DNA of 64,000 nt from Ramlibacter tataouinensis TTB310 (lineage in GTDB: Bacteria > Pseudomonadota > Gammaproteobacteria > Burkholderiales > Burkholderiaceae_C): NCBI RefSeq assembly GCF_000215705.1, contig NC_015677.1, positions 2,616,001 through 2,680,000 on the forward strand, given 5' to 3'. The notes under the pieces are model-generated. The model was given only the letters and a program-made list of their open reading frames with translations, did no database searches and had not been told where the DNA came from. The position numbers were made by a program, and so were the translations under genes. Of the stretch, positions 1 to 11,276 are shown piece by piece (position 1 is the stretch's first letter; every line of letters begins with the position of its first letter).

Positions 1-41
1 TTTTATGTCCGCCCCAGTGGGCGGCGGCGCGAAGCGCAGAC

Positions 42-69
42 GCCCCAGCCGCAAGACTGGGGCTTTTTT
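42..69 (+). terminator. Intrinsic terminator of an upstream gene outside the window
   Basis: A perfect 7-bp stem (GCCCCAG at 42-48 with CTGGGGC at 57-63) closes an 8-nt loop and runs straight into six T at 64-69. This is the classic rho-independent form. It probably ends a rightward transcript that enters the window from the left. Confidence 0.85.
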
Positions 70-101
70 CATGGCGCTTGCCTCGTCCGCCTCAGCTGAA
101 A

Positions 102-130
102 TTGAGAACGATTCGTGTTTGCTTTATCAT
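102..130 (+). promoter_or_regulatory. Sigma-70 promoter with overlapping Fur-like box
   Basis: TTGAGA (102-107) and TATCAT (125-130) are separated by exactly 17 nt. Overlapping the -35 element is TGAGAACGATTCGTG (103-117), which resembles the 7-1-7 Fur box with imperfect arms. It lies about 55 nt upstream of an iron-binding-protein gene, so iron repression is the natural inference. The Fur match is only partial. Confidence 0.5.
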
Positions 131-172
131 CCGGATGCGACATCGATCTCCAACCGTTCCACGAGGACTCCC

Positions 173-1216
173 ATGACCCGCAAAGCTATCGCGACCTTCG
201 GTCTGCTGCTGGCCGCCGCTGCCGGCGTCTCCGCCCAGGAGCAGGTGCTCAACCTGTATTCGGCACGGCACTACTCCACCGACGAGGCGCTGTACAGCAA
301 CTTCACCAAGGCCACGGGCATCAAAATCAACCGCGTCGACGCCGATGACGCGGGCATCCTGGCGCGCCTGAAAGCCGAAGGCGCCGCCTCGCCGGCCGAC
401 GTGATCCTGCTGGTCGATGCGGCGCGGCTGTACCGCGGCGAGGTCGACGGCCTGTTCAAGCCCATCAAGTCCAAGGCGCTGGAAGAGGCCATCCCCGCCC
501 AGTACCGCGGCAAGGCCACGGCCGAGGGCACGCCCTGGTTCGGCTTTTCCACCCGGGCCCGCGTGGTGGCGTACGACAAGCTCAAGGTCAAGCGCGAGGA
601 CGTGGACACCTACGAAGAGCTGGCCGACGCCAAGAACAAGGGCAAGATCTGCATCCGCTCGGGCTCGCACCCGTACAACCTGTCGCTGTTCGGCGCCGTC
701 ACCGAACACCTGGGCGAGCAGAAGGCCGAGATGTGGCTCAAGGGCCTGCAGGCCAACCTGGCACGCGATCCCAAGGGCGGCGACACCGACCAGATCAAGG
801 CCGTGGGCGCCGGCGAATGCCAGATCGCGGTCAGCAACAGCTACTACATCGCCCGCCTGATGCGCTCGAGCAACCCGGACGACAAGGCGCTGATGGAAAA
901 GGTGGGCGTGGTCTTCCCCAATCAGAACAGCTGGGGCACGCACCTGAACATCGCCGGCGGCGCCGTCGCCAGGAACGCCAAGAACACCGACAACGCTGTC
1001 AAGTTCCTGGAGTACCTGGCCAGCCCCGAGGCGCAGAACTACTTCGCCAACGGCAACAACGAGTGGCCCACGGCCAAGGGCGTGAAGGTCAGCAACCCGG
1101 CGCTGCAGGCCATCAGCGGCGGCGGCGACTTCAAGGCCGAGACCATCCCGCTGACGGCGGTGGGCGCCAACACGGTCAAGGTGCAGCAGATGCTCGACCG
1201 GGTCGGCTTCAAGTAA
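173..1216 (+). CDS. fbpA: Fe(3+) ABC transporter substrate-binding protein
   Basis: Periplasmic ferric-iron-binding protein of the FbpA/FutA class, 347 aa. The ATG at 173 is chosen because it starts a clean Sec signal peptide (MTRKAIATFGLLLAAAAGVSA, cleavage after ~21). An upstream in-frame start at 5 would run through the terminator and promoter. The mature part opens with VLNLYSARHY, carries the SNSYYIARLM segment whose paired tyrosines are the usual iron ligands, and ends in a type-II periplasmic fold (LEYLASPEAQNYFA near the C-terminus). No FbpB/FbpC permease or ATPase follows; an intrinsic terminator does. The binding protein therefore stands alone here and must work with a transporter encoded elsewhere. 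The Fur-like site upstream supports iron control. Confidence 0.9.
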   Translation: MTRKAIATFGLLLAAAAGVSAQEQVLNLYSARHYSTDEALYSNFTKATGIKINRVDADDAGILARLKAEGAASPADVILLVDAARLYRGEVDGLFKPIKSKALEEAIPAQYRGKATAEGTPWFGFSTRARVVAYDKLKVKREDVDTYEELADAKNKGKICIRSGSHPYNLSLFGAVTEHLGEQKAEMWLKGLQANLARDPKGGDTDQIKAVGAGECQIAVSNSYYIARLMRSSNPDDKALMEKVGVVFPNQNSWGTHLNIAGGAVARNAKNTDNAVKFLEYLASPEAQNYFANGNNEWPTAKGVKVSNPALQAISGGGDFKAETIPLTAVGANTVKVQQMLDRVGFK

Positions 1217-1238
1217 GCAGCAGCCCACACCCGCACCG

Positions 1239-1262
1239 AGCCCGCCGCGAGCGGGCTTTTTT
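1239..1262 (+). terminator. Intrinsic terminator after fbpA
   Basis: A perfect 7-bp stem, AGCCCGC (1239-1245) with GCGGGCT (1251-1257), has a 5-nt loop and is followed by a run of T to 1262. It ends the fbpA transcript 23 nt after its stop codon. Confidence 0.9.
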
Positions 1263-1272
1263 GTCCCGATAA

Positions 1273-1294
1273 TTGACGTGAACGTCAACGTCAA
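1273..1294. promoter_or_regulatory. LiuR-like MerR-family operator
   Basis: TTGACGT (1273-1279) and ACGTCAA (1282-1288) form a perfect inverted repeat with a 2-nt spacer, and a third half-site ACGTCAA (1288-1294) overlaps it by one base. The layout matches the palindromes attributed to LiuR, the MerR-type regulator of branched-chain acyl-CoA degradation. It sits 12 nt before the SDR start. A near-identical site stands before etfB at 61336. Confidence 0.6.
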
Positions 1295-1306
1295 CCAGGA
1301 GCACAC

Positions 1307-2065
<759 letters not shown>

Positions 2066-2117
2066 GCCGGGGCGTCCGGCCTGCGGCTAACATGGCCGCC
2101 CCACGGTAGGAGAAGCC

Positions 2118-3923
2118 ATGAAACTCAAGCTCAGCCTGCTGGCGTCCACGGCGTTGGCTGCCGTGCTGGCGGCCTGCGCCAGCGCCCCGTCGGACTTCAG
2201 CTACCAGCCGCCGACGCTGCCGGAGGCGCCGTCCGGCTATACCGACAAGCCCGGTTGGGCCACGCAGAAGTTCGCCGTGGCCGCCGCCAACCCGCTGGCC
2301 ACCGACGCCGGCTACCAGGTGCTCAAGGCCGGCGGCTCCGCGATCGACGCGGCCATCGCGGTGCAGATGGTGCTGACCCTGGTCGAGCCGCAGTCCAGCG
2401 GCATCGGCGGCGGCGCCTTCCTGCTGCACTACAACGGCAAGGAGGTCGAGGCGTTCGACGGGCGCGAGACCGCGCCGGCCGCGGCCGACGAGAAGCTGTT
2501 CCTGGGCGCCGACGGCAAGCCCCTGCCCTTCTACGAAGGCGTGGTGGGCGGCCGCTCGGTGGGCGTGCCGGGCACGGTGCGCCTGCTGGAGATGGCGCAC
2601 CGGCAGTACGGCAAGCTGCCCTGGGCGGCGCTGATGCAGCCGGCCATCCGGCTGGCCGAAGGTGGTTTCCAGGTCAGCCCCCGGCTGAACACGCTGGTCA
2701 AGGGCGACGCCCACCTGAAGAAGGACCCGGTCGCCGCCGCCTATTTCTACAAGCCCGACGGCGAGGCGCGCGAGGTCGGCGCCAACCTGCGCAATCCCGA
2801 GCTGGCGGCCGTGCTGCGCCGCATCGCGACCGAGGGCTCCAAGGCCTTCTACGAAGGCGAGGTGGCCCGGGCCATCGTGGACAAGGTGCAAAAGCACCCC
2901 GCCAACCCGGGCAGGCTCACGCTGGCCGACCTGGCCGGCTACCAGCCGAAGAAGCGCGCGCCCCTGTGCCACGACTACGCCGCGGCGTCCAGGAGCTATC
3001 GCATCTGCGGCTTCCCCCCGCCCAGTTCGGGCGCCATCGCGGTCGGCCAGATCCTGGGCATCCTGGCGAACACGGATGCCGCTTCCTTGCCGCTGCAGCC
3101 GGACGGCCTGCCCCCGGCCGACTGGCTGCACCTGTACACCGAGGCGGCACGCCTGGCCTTCGCCGACCGCGGCCAGTACGTGGCCGACCCGGATTTCGTG
3201 CAGCCGCCGGCCGGCAGCTGGATGAGCCTGCTGGCGCCCGCCTACCTGGCCGAGCGCGCCCGGCTGATCGGGCCGCAGAGCATGAAGGTGGCGCAGCCGG
3301 GCACGCCGGGCGGCGCGCGTGTCGGCACGGCGCCCATGCCCGAGCAGCCGGAGTTCGGCACCTCGCACATCAGCATCGTCGACGGCTTGGGCAACGCCAT
3401 CGCCATGACCACCACCATCGAGGACCAGTTCGGCTCGCGCCAGATGGTCAAGGGATTTCTCCTCAACAACGAACTGACCGACTTCAGCTTCGCGCCCAGC
3501 GACGCGCAGGGCCAGCCCATCGCCAACCGGGTGCAGCCGGGCAAGCGGCCGCGCTCGTCCATGGCGCCCACCCTGGTGTTCGACAAGGGCACGGGCCAGC
3601 TGGTGATGAGCGGCGGCAGCCCCGGCGGCGCGCTGATCATCCATTTCACGGCCAAGACCCTGTACGGCGTGCTGAACTGGGGCCTAACGCCGCAGCAGGC
3701 GATCAACCTGCCCAACTTCGGCTCCAACAACGGCCCCACGCTGCTGGAGGAAAAGCGCTTCCCGCCGGCGACGGTGGACGCGCTGCGCACCCGTGGCGCC
3801 GAGGTGCGCGAGCAGGCCATGACCAGCGGCCTGCAGGCCATCACGCGCGGCCAGGCGCATGGGCAGGCATTCTGGTTCGGCGGCGCCGACCCGCGCCGCG
3901 AAGGCATCGTGATGGGCGATTGA
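2118..3923 (+). CDS. ggt: Gamma-glutamyltransferase, predicted lipoprotein
   Basis: 601-aa N-terminal nucleophile hydrolase that removes or transfers the gamma-glutamyl group of glutathione and related peptides. The N-terminus is a lipoprotein signal with the lipobox LAAC at 17-20, so it is predicted to be membrane-anchored in the periplasm rather than soluble as in E. coli. The N-terminal domain has the GSAIDAAIAVQ and SGIGGGAFLLHY motifs. The autoprocessing and catalytic Thr is T415 in GTSHIS. The SGGSPGG oxyanion loop follows. Length is normal for the family. It follows the SDR by 52 nt on the same strand with its own TAGGAG ribosome-binding site. It meets yihY tail to tail with a 5-nt gap. 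Confidence 0.92.
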   Translation: MKLKLSLLASTALAAVLAACASAPSDFSYQPPTLPEAPSGYTDKPGWATQKFAVAAANPLATDAGYQVLKAGGSAIDAAIAVQMVLTLVEPQSSGIGGGAFLLHYNGKEVEAFDGRETAPAAADEKLFLGADGKPLPFYEGVVGGRSVGVPGTVRLLEMAHRQYGKLPWAALMQPAIRLAEGGFQVSPRLNTLVKGDAHLKKDPVAAAYFYKPDGEAREVGANLRNPELAAVLRRIATEGSKAFYEGEVARAIVDKVQKHPANPGRLTLADLAGYQPKKRAPLCHDYAAASRSYRICGFPPPSSGAIAVGQILGILANTDAASLPLQPDGLPPADWLHLYTEAARLAFADRGQYVADPDFVQPPAGSWMSLLAPAYLAERARLIGPQSMKVAQPGTPGGARVGTAPMPEQPEFGTSHISIVDGLGNAIAMTTTIEDQFGSRQMVKGFLLNNELTDFSFAPSDAQGQPIANRVQPGKRPRSSMAPTLVFDKGTGQLVMSGGSPGGALIIHFTAKTLYGVLNWGLTPQQAINLPNFGSNNGPTLLEEKRFPPATVDALRTRGAEVREQAMTSGLQAITRGQAHGQAFWFGGADPRREGIVMGD

Positions 3924-3928
3924 GGGCG

Positions 3929-4828
3929 CTATCCTCCGTGGGGCGGATGGCGCCCGTCCTGCCGCTCGATGCGTTCGTACTCGGAGATGACCTGCGCGCC
4001 AAGCAGCAGCAGTGCGGCAGCGATCTCAAGGCTCAGCAACACGACGATGGCCGTGGTGAGCGAGCCGTACACCAGGCTGACCTGCGACAGCGTGCTGAAG
4101 TACCACACCAGCAGCCGGCGTGTCAGTTCCCAGAGCAGGGCCGCCGTCGTGCCGCCCAGCAGCGCGTGCCGCCATTTCAGCCGTCCCACGGGCATGACCA
4201 TGTAGACCGAGGTCAGCAGCAGGATCTCGCCAGTCAGGCCCAGCAGGTACAGCAGCAGCCCCGACAGGCCGCTGAGCGACCACTCGCGGCCCAGCACCTC
4301 GACGGTTTCCTCCCCCAGCGCCTGCAGGCTGCCCGCTGCCAGGGTGACCACGAGCAGGCCCACGCCCAGGCAGAGGATGTACAGGTACGGCAGGAGCGCC
4401 GACACCAGCACATGCCGCCGCCGCACCACGACACGGTGCAGGAAGATCACCGACATGGCCTTTTCCAGCACGGTAAAGGCCAACGAACTGAAGAACAGCA
4501 TGGTCGCCAGCAGCACCCAGCCGACCACCTCGCGGTGCGCCATGAAGGTGGCCAGTTCGTCCACGACCGCCCGTGACTGGCCGGGCGTCAAGAGTTCGAG
4601 GTAGCGTCCCAGCGTGCGCAGCAGCTCGTCCTGGTCCACCATGTGCGACAGCGCGATGACGACCAGGATCAGCAGCGGCACCACGGACAGCAGCGCGTAG
4701 TAGGCCACCGCCCCTGCCAGCAGCAGCCCCTGGTTGTCCCGGAACCCGCGCAGTACGCGAGAGATGAAGGTGCGTGGGCTGCCCAGGACCTGGGACGCGG
4801 CAGGACTGAGACGCCAGCGGAAAGGCAT
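3929..4828 (-). CDS. YihY/BrkB-family inner-membrane protein
   Basis: 299-aa polytopic membrane protein of the YihY/virulence factor BrkB family. It shows the family hallmark GAVAYYALLSVVPLL in the first membrane segment, FFSSLAFTVLEKAMSVIF in the middle, and roughly six hydrophobic segments in all, with a conserved EYERIE near the tail. These proteins were once annotated as RNase BN, which is not supported. Their transport role is unclear. The ATG at 4828 is preferred over a GTG at 4849, because the latter adds seven atypical residues without a ribosome-binding site. It is divergent from dnaG, with 46 nt between the starts. Confidence 0.85.
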   Translation of the reverse strand: MPFRWRLSPAASQVLGSPRTFISRVLRGFRDNQGLLLAGAVAYYALLSVVPLLILVVIALSHMVDQDELLRTLGRYLELLTPGQSRAVVDELATFMAHREVVGWVLLATMLFFSSLAFTVLEKAMSVIFLHRVVVRRRHVLVSALLPYLYILCLGVGLLVVTLAAGSLQALGEETVEVLGREWSLSGLSGLLLYLLGLTGEILLLTSVYMVMPVGRLKWRHALLGGTTAALLWELTRRLLVWYFSTLSQVSLVYGSLTTAIVVLLSLEIAAALLLLGAQVISEYERIERQDGRHPPHGG

Positions 4829-4874
4829 GCCGCCAGTATGGGGCCGCACGCCGCGTCAGTAAGATGGCGCATCC

Positions 4875-6662
4875 ATGGCGATCCCCGATTCCTTCCTGCA
4901 GGAGCTGCTGGCCCGCGCCGACGTGGTGGAGATCGTCGGCCGCCACGTGCAGCTGAAGAAAACGGGCGCCAACTTCTCGGGCCTGTGCCCCTTCCATGCC
5001 GAGAAGTCGCCCTCCTTCACCGTCAGCCCGACCAAGCAGTTCTACCACTGCTTCGGCTGCGGCAAGCATGGCAACGCCATCGGTTTCCTGATGGAGCACG
5101 CCGGCATGGGCTTCGTCGACGCGGTCAAGGACCTGGCCGGCCAGTACGGCCTGCAGGTGCCCGAGGACGAGCGCTCGCCGCAGGATCGCGAGCGCGCCGC
5201 GCAGCAGCGCGCCAGGCAGCAGACGCTGGCCGACGTGCTGGAGAAGGCCGGCGAGGCGTACCGCAAGCACCTGAAGAACTCGCCGCGCGCGGTCGCCTAC
5301 CTGAAGGGCCGCGGCCTGTCGGGCGCCGTCGCCAAGCAGTTCGGGCTGGGCTACGCCCCCGAGGGCTGGCGCAGCCTGGCCAGCGTGTTCGCGCAGTACG
5401 ACGACCCGCTGCTGGTGGAGGCGGGGCTGGTGATCACGGGCGAGGACGGCGAGGACAAGCGCTACGACCGCTTCCGCGACCGCATCATGTTCCCCATCCG
5501 CAACGTCAAGGGCGAGTGCATAGGCTTCGGCGGCCGGGTGCTGGGCGACGAGAAACCCAAATACCTGAACTCGCCCGAGACCCCGGTTTTCAGCAAGGGC
5601 CGCGAGCTGTACGGCCTGTACGAGGCGCGCCAGGCGCTGCGCGAGCAGGGCTACGTGCTGGTGACCGAGGGCTACATGGACGTGGTGGCCCTGGCCCAGC
5701 TGGGGTTCCCCAATGCCGTCGCCACCTTGGGAACGGCCTGCACCACGGACCACGTGCAGAAGCTCTTCCGCTTCACCGACAGCGTGGTGTTCAGCTTCGA
5801 CGGCGACGCCGCCGGCCGCCGCGCGGCGCGGCGCGCGCTGGAGGCCGCCCTGCCCTATGCCACGGACGTGCGCACGGTACGCTTCCTGTTCTTGCCGCCC
5901 GAGCACGACCCGGACAGCTACATCCGCGAGTTCGGCCGCGAGGCGTTTGCCCGCTGCGTGGGCGAAGCCGCGCCGCTGTCGCGCTTCCTGGTGGACAGCG
6001 CCGGCGAGGGTTGCGACCAGGCAACCGCCGAAGGCCGTGCGCGGCTGGCGGCCAATGCCAAGCCGCTGTGGTCGGGCCTGCCCGACGGCGCGCTCAAGCG
6101 CCAGCTGCTGGCCGAGATTGCCGAGCAGGTGCAGCTGGACGCCCAGGAACTGTCGTCGCTCTGGAGCGGCCGCCCCGCGCGCCGGGCCGCTTCCAGGCCC
6201 GCCGCCTCCCCCTCGCCACCGGCCGCGCGCCGCGGCCGGCCCGGCCGCGCCTTGCCGGCCAGCCGGGCCGACCACGCGGCGCGGCTGCTGCTGGGCCATT
6301 CCGCCGCCTGGGAGCAGCTCACGCAGGAAGACCATGTGCTGCTGTGCTCATTGCCAGCGCCGCATGGCGAGTTGCTGGGGTGGCTGGAGAGTCAGGTGCT
6401 GGAGCATGGCCCGCTCCCCTGGGGCAGCTTGCGCGAGGCGCTCCAGGGCCAGCCCGCGGCCGAGCTGGCCGAGCGGTTGATGAACGAGTCGCCGGCCGCT
6501 GCGGCGCCCCTGTCCGAGGCCACGGCCGAGCTACGGGACCTGCTCGACCGCATGCTGGTCGAGCGGCTCAAGGCCCAGGAGACCACGGCCATCGAGGCGG
6601 GCAACCTGGAGCTGTACCGCCAGCTTCACAGCCGGCGCCGGGAACTGGAAACCACGCTCTAA
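4875..6662 (+). CDS. dnaG: DNA primase
   Basis: Primase that makes RNA primers at the replication fork, 595 aa. The CHC2 zinc site is C38, H41, C59 and C62, in CPFH and CFGC. The RNA-polymerase-like core carries ERYGL-type residues. The TOPRIM domain has the TEGYMDVVAL glutamate motif and FDGDAAGR. The C-terminal helicase-binding domain follows a Pro/Ala/Arg-rich linker at about residues 432-465 that is low in complexity. It is immediately upstream of rpoD, as in the macromolecular synthesis operon, but rpsU is missing and the gene instead starts a new divergent unit next to yihY. The ribosome-binding site is weak. Confidence 0.96.
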   Translation: MAIPDSFLQELLARADVVEIVGRHVQLKKTGANFSGLCPFHAEKSPSFTVSPTKQFYHCFGCGKHGNAIGFLMEHAGMGFVDAVKDLAGQYGLQVPEDERSPQDRERAAQQRARQQTLADVLEKAGEAYRKHLKNSPRAVAYLKGRGLSGAVAKQFGLGYAPEGWRSLASVFAQYDDPLLVEAGLVITGEDGEDKRYDRFRDRIMFPIRNVKGECIGFGGRVLGDEKPKYLNSPETPVFSKGRELYGLYEARQALREQGYVLVTEGYMDVVALAQLGFPNAVATLGTACTTDHVQKLFRFTDSVVFSFDGDAAGRRAARRALEAALPYATDVRTVRFLFLPPEHDPDSYIREFGREAFARCVGEAAPLSRFLVDSAGEGCDQATAEGRARLAANAKPLWSGLPDGALKRQLLAEIAEQVQLDAQELSSLWSGRPARRAASRPAASPSPPAARRGRPGRALPASRADHAARLLLGHSAAWEQLTQEDHVLLCSLPAPHGELLGWLESQVLEHGPLPWGSLREALQGQPAAELAERLMNESPAAAAPLSEATAELRDLLDRMLVERLKAQETTAIEAGNLELYRQLHSRRRELETTL

Positions 6663-6677
6663 GCACAGCCCTGGGGC

Positions 6678-6703
6678 TTGAATTCCGGCGGCCCCGATAT
6701 AAT
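6678..6703 (+). promoter_or_regulatory. Putative rpoD promoter
   Basis: A perfect -10 hexamer TATAAT (6698-6703) lies 16 nt after the dnaG coding end region with TTGAAT at 6678-6683 upstream. The 14-nt spacer is shorter than the optimum of 17, so the -35 assignment is less sure than the -10. Transcription from here would give a leader of about 225 nt before the rpoD start. Confidence 0.55.
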
Positions 6704-6874
6704 GTACGGTTTGCTAGCGGCAAGAGCGACAGCAGCACCTCCGGGCCGGCCGACAGTGACTCCACAGCGAGCACGACAGCGCCAACTCACCGCAAGGACT
6801 GCACCCCAAATGTTCGCCCACCCATCTTGCCCTTGAGTCCTGGCCGGCTTGTGCGCCGGTTCAGCTCATCACCC

Positions 6875-6898
6875 GCGCCGGGTTGTAGTGGCGCTTTT
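6875..6898 (+). other. Hairpin plus T run in the rpoD leader
   Basis: GCGCC (6875-6879) pairs with GGCGC (6890-6894) around a 10-nt loop and is followed by TTTT and then GTGTTTG. The stem is short for a terminator. Its position 38 nt before the rpoD ATG would suit an attenuator, or a relic terminator for read-through from dnaG. Weak evidence. Confidence 0.3.
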
Positions 6899-6935
6899 GT
6901 GTTTGTGCCGTTCTCTTGATGCATCGAGGTTCTCC

Positions 6936-9314
<2,379 letters not shown>

Positions 9315-9334
9315 GCGCGTTCAGACGAAAAAAA

Positions 9335-9359
9335 GGCCGGATCCCCTCCGGCCTTTTTT
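9335..9359. terminator. Bidirectional intrinsic terminator between rpoD and the M20 peptidase
   Basis: GGCCGGA (9335-9341) and TCCGGCC (9347-9353) form a perfect 7-bp stem with a 5-nt loop. It is flanked by seven A on the left and six T on the right, so it can stop both rpoD and the converging leftward transcript. Confidence 0.93.
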
Positions 9360-9381
9360 CTTTGGCGGTTCCGCCGCGCGC

Positions 9382-10704
9382 TCAGCGCTTGGCGAGCAGG
9401 GGCTGCGACACCCCGTCCACCCCCACCAGCGAGAGGATGGTCAGCAGCTGGCTCTGCGGCCCCAGCCAGGCATTCACCGGCGAGTACCACTCCCCCGGCC
9501 CGTGCGAGCCGCCGCCGACGCCGCCGCTGCCCAGCGTGAGCGCGGGGATGCCCAGGCTGATGGGCAGGTTGGAGTCGGTGCTGGAAGCCATGACGGACTT
9601 GACCTCGCCGCCCACCGACGCGATGGCCTTGCGGGCCGCGTGCAGCATCGGCGCATCGGGCGCGCCCGCGCCCGCCGGCCGGTCGCCCACCAGCTTGAAC
9701 TCGACCTTGATGGTGTCGGGCTTGCCCCAGCGCTTGTTCTCGTCGTCGGCCGCCTCGCGGGCCAGCGCCAGGATCTGCTCCTCCAATTTCTTGAGCTCGG
9801 CCGCGCTGTTGGAGCGCATGTCCAGCCCCAGCTCGGCCTCGGCGGCGATCGCGTTGACCGAGGTGCCGCCCTTGAGCGTACCGACGGTGAAGGTGGTCTT
9901 GGGGTTCTCCGTGGTGCGCACCTCGCTGATCTTGGCGATGGCGCGGCCCAGGGCATGGGTCGCCGACGGCAGGCCGAAGGCCGAGAAGCTGTGGCCGCCC
10001 GGGCCGGTGTAGACGATGCGCCAGCGTCGGCTGCCGGTGGCGGCATTCACCACGCGGCTGATGTCCACGCCGTCGAAGGAGATGAAGCCGTCGACCCCCC
10101 GGGTGTCGCGGAAGAACGCCTTCACGCCGCGCAGGTCGCCCAGTTCCTCCTCGCCCACGGTTCCCATGAAGACGATGTCACCGACCGTCTTCAGGTTGGC
10201 GTGGTTCAGCGCACGCACCACGCCGAGCAGGGTGGCCAGCCCGCGGCCGTCGTCGTAGATGCCGGGCGCCGCGTAGCGGTTGTCCTTGACCTTCACCTTG
10301 ACGTCGGTGCCTTCCGGGAAAACGGTGTCCAGGTGCGCGGAGACCACCAGGACCGGGCCGCCGCCCGCGCCCCGGCGGGTGGCGATCACGTTGCCCTCGG
10401 CATCGATGCGGGCGTCCGCCAGGCCCAGTGCCTTCAGGCGCCGGAGGTAGTCGGCTGCCCGCACCGACTCCTTGAAGGGCGGCGCGGGGATCTCGGTCAG
10501 CTCGATCTGTTCGCGCAGCGTCCGCTCGTCGTCGGCCTTGATGAAGTCCATCGCCTGCCGCACACCCGGCTGGGCGCCCAGCTGTCCGAACACCTTCTCG
10601 GTCGCGGCGTTGACCGGCGGCAGGTCGGCCTGGCCCCAGGCGGGCATGCCCAGAGGGGCGCAGGCCACCACGGCCGCGGCTAGGAACAATCGGGTCTTCT
10701 TCAT
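9382..10704 (-). CDS. Secreted M20-family metallopeptidase
   Basis: 440-aa di-zinc peptidase of the M20 family (peptidase T / carboxypeptidase-like). It has a signal peptide (MKKTRLFLAAAVVACAPLGMPAWG), so it is predicted to be periplasmic. Metal-site motifs visible are VSAHLDTVFPEG (His and Asp), IYDDGRGLA (bridging Asp) and GTVGEEELGD (catalytic Glu and ligand). A dimerisation domain sits between roughly residues 220 and 330, and a terminal His ligand lies in GSHGPGEWY-like context. The start is set by AAGGAA nine bases before the ATG at 10704; an upstream in-frame extension reads into the DUF3299 gene. The substrate is unknown. It is the last gene of a leftward run, 43 nt after the DUF3299 gene. 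Confidence 0.85.
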   Translation of the reverse strand: MKKTRLFLAAAVVACAPLGMPAWGQADLPPVNAATEKVFGQLGAQPGVRQAMDFIKADDERTLREQIELTEIPAPPFKESVRAADYLRRLKALGLADARIDAEGNVIATRRGAGGGPVLVVSAHLDTVFPEGTDVKVKVKDNRYAAPGIYDDGRGLATLLGVVRALNHANLKTVGDIVFMGTVGEEELGDLRGVKAFFRDTRGVDGFISFDGVDISRVVNAATGSRRWRIVYTGPGGHSFSAFGLPSATHALGRAIAKISEVRTTENPKTTFTVGTLKGGTSVNAIAAEAELGLDMRSNSAAELKKLEEQILALAREAADDENKRWGKPDTIKVEFKLVGDRPAGAGAPDAPMLHAARKAIASVGGEVKSVMASSTDSNLPISLGIPALTLGSGGVGGGSHGPGEWYSPVNAWLGPQSQLLTILSLVGVDGVSQPLLAKR

Positions 10705-10747
10705 GGATCTGGCTTTCCTTCTTTTGGATCGGGACAGGGGCGGGGCA

Positions 10748-11236
10748 TCAGAGCGCGGCCGGTTCGGCATCGACCAGGCGGTAGAAAAGGCCCGCGGGAT
10801 CGTTGTCCAGCAGCTGCAGACGGCCCTGCAGCACGATGGCATCGAGCGAGTGGGCCACGGCGCGGCGCATCTGCACCTCGACCATCGCCTCGGGGCCGGC
10901 GGTGAGGCAGAACGGGCAGCTCGGCGACCAGGCCGACAGCAGCAGGCGGCGGTGCTTCAGGCCGGGCTCCAGCGGGATGATGTAGCCCTGCAGCTTCACG
11001 GTCTGCCCGTGCAGTGGCCGCAGCGCGTCGGGAAACTTCGGGCCGAGACGCCCGTCCACCTTTTGGATGCTGGTGCGTGTCAGCAGCGACCACGGCACCG
11101 CGCCGCGCGCGTCGGGCAGCATCTGGGTCTGCGGATCGTGCGGCGCCTGCTGGGCGTGGGCCGCGTGCCCCGCGGCGGCAAGCGCGATGCCGGCCGCCAA
11201 TCCGAAGGCGCGGAGCGAGCGCAAAGCAGAACGCAT
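10748..11236 (-). CDS. DUF3299 domain protein with signal peptide
   Basis: 162-aa exported protein. The signal sequence MRSALRSLRAFGLAAGIALA ends in AHAQQ. The mature domain has VKLQGYIIPLEP and a SAWSPSCPFCLTAGPE segment with a CPFC motif, matching DUF3299, a family of unknown function. The CxxC is typical of the family and could bind metal or be redox active, but that is not shown. The ATG at 11236 is preferred over a TTG at 11251, since it begins the signal peptide directly. It is collinear with the aldo/keto reductase upstream (40-nt gap) and the peptidase downstream. Confidence 0.75.
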   Translation of the reverse strand: MRSALRSLRAFGLAAGIALAAAGHAAHAQQAPHDPQTQMLPDARGAVPWSLLTRTSIQKVDGRLGPKFPDALRPLHGQTVKLQGYIIPLEPGLKHRRLLLSAWSPSCPFCLTAGPEAMVEVQMRRAVAHSLDAIVLQGRLQLLDNDPAGLFYRLVDAEPAAL

Positions 11237-11276
11237 GGCCCAGTCTATCAAGCGGCGCGGTATCGGTGATGTCGTT

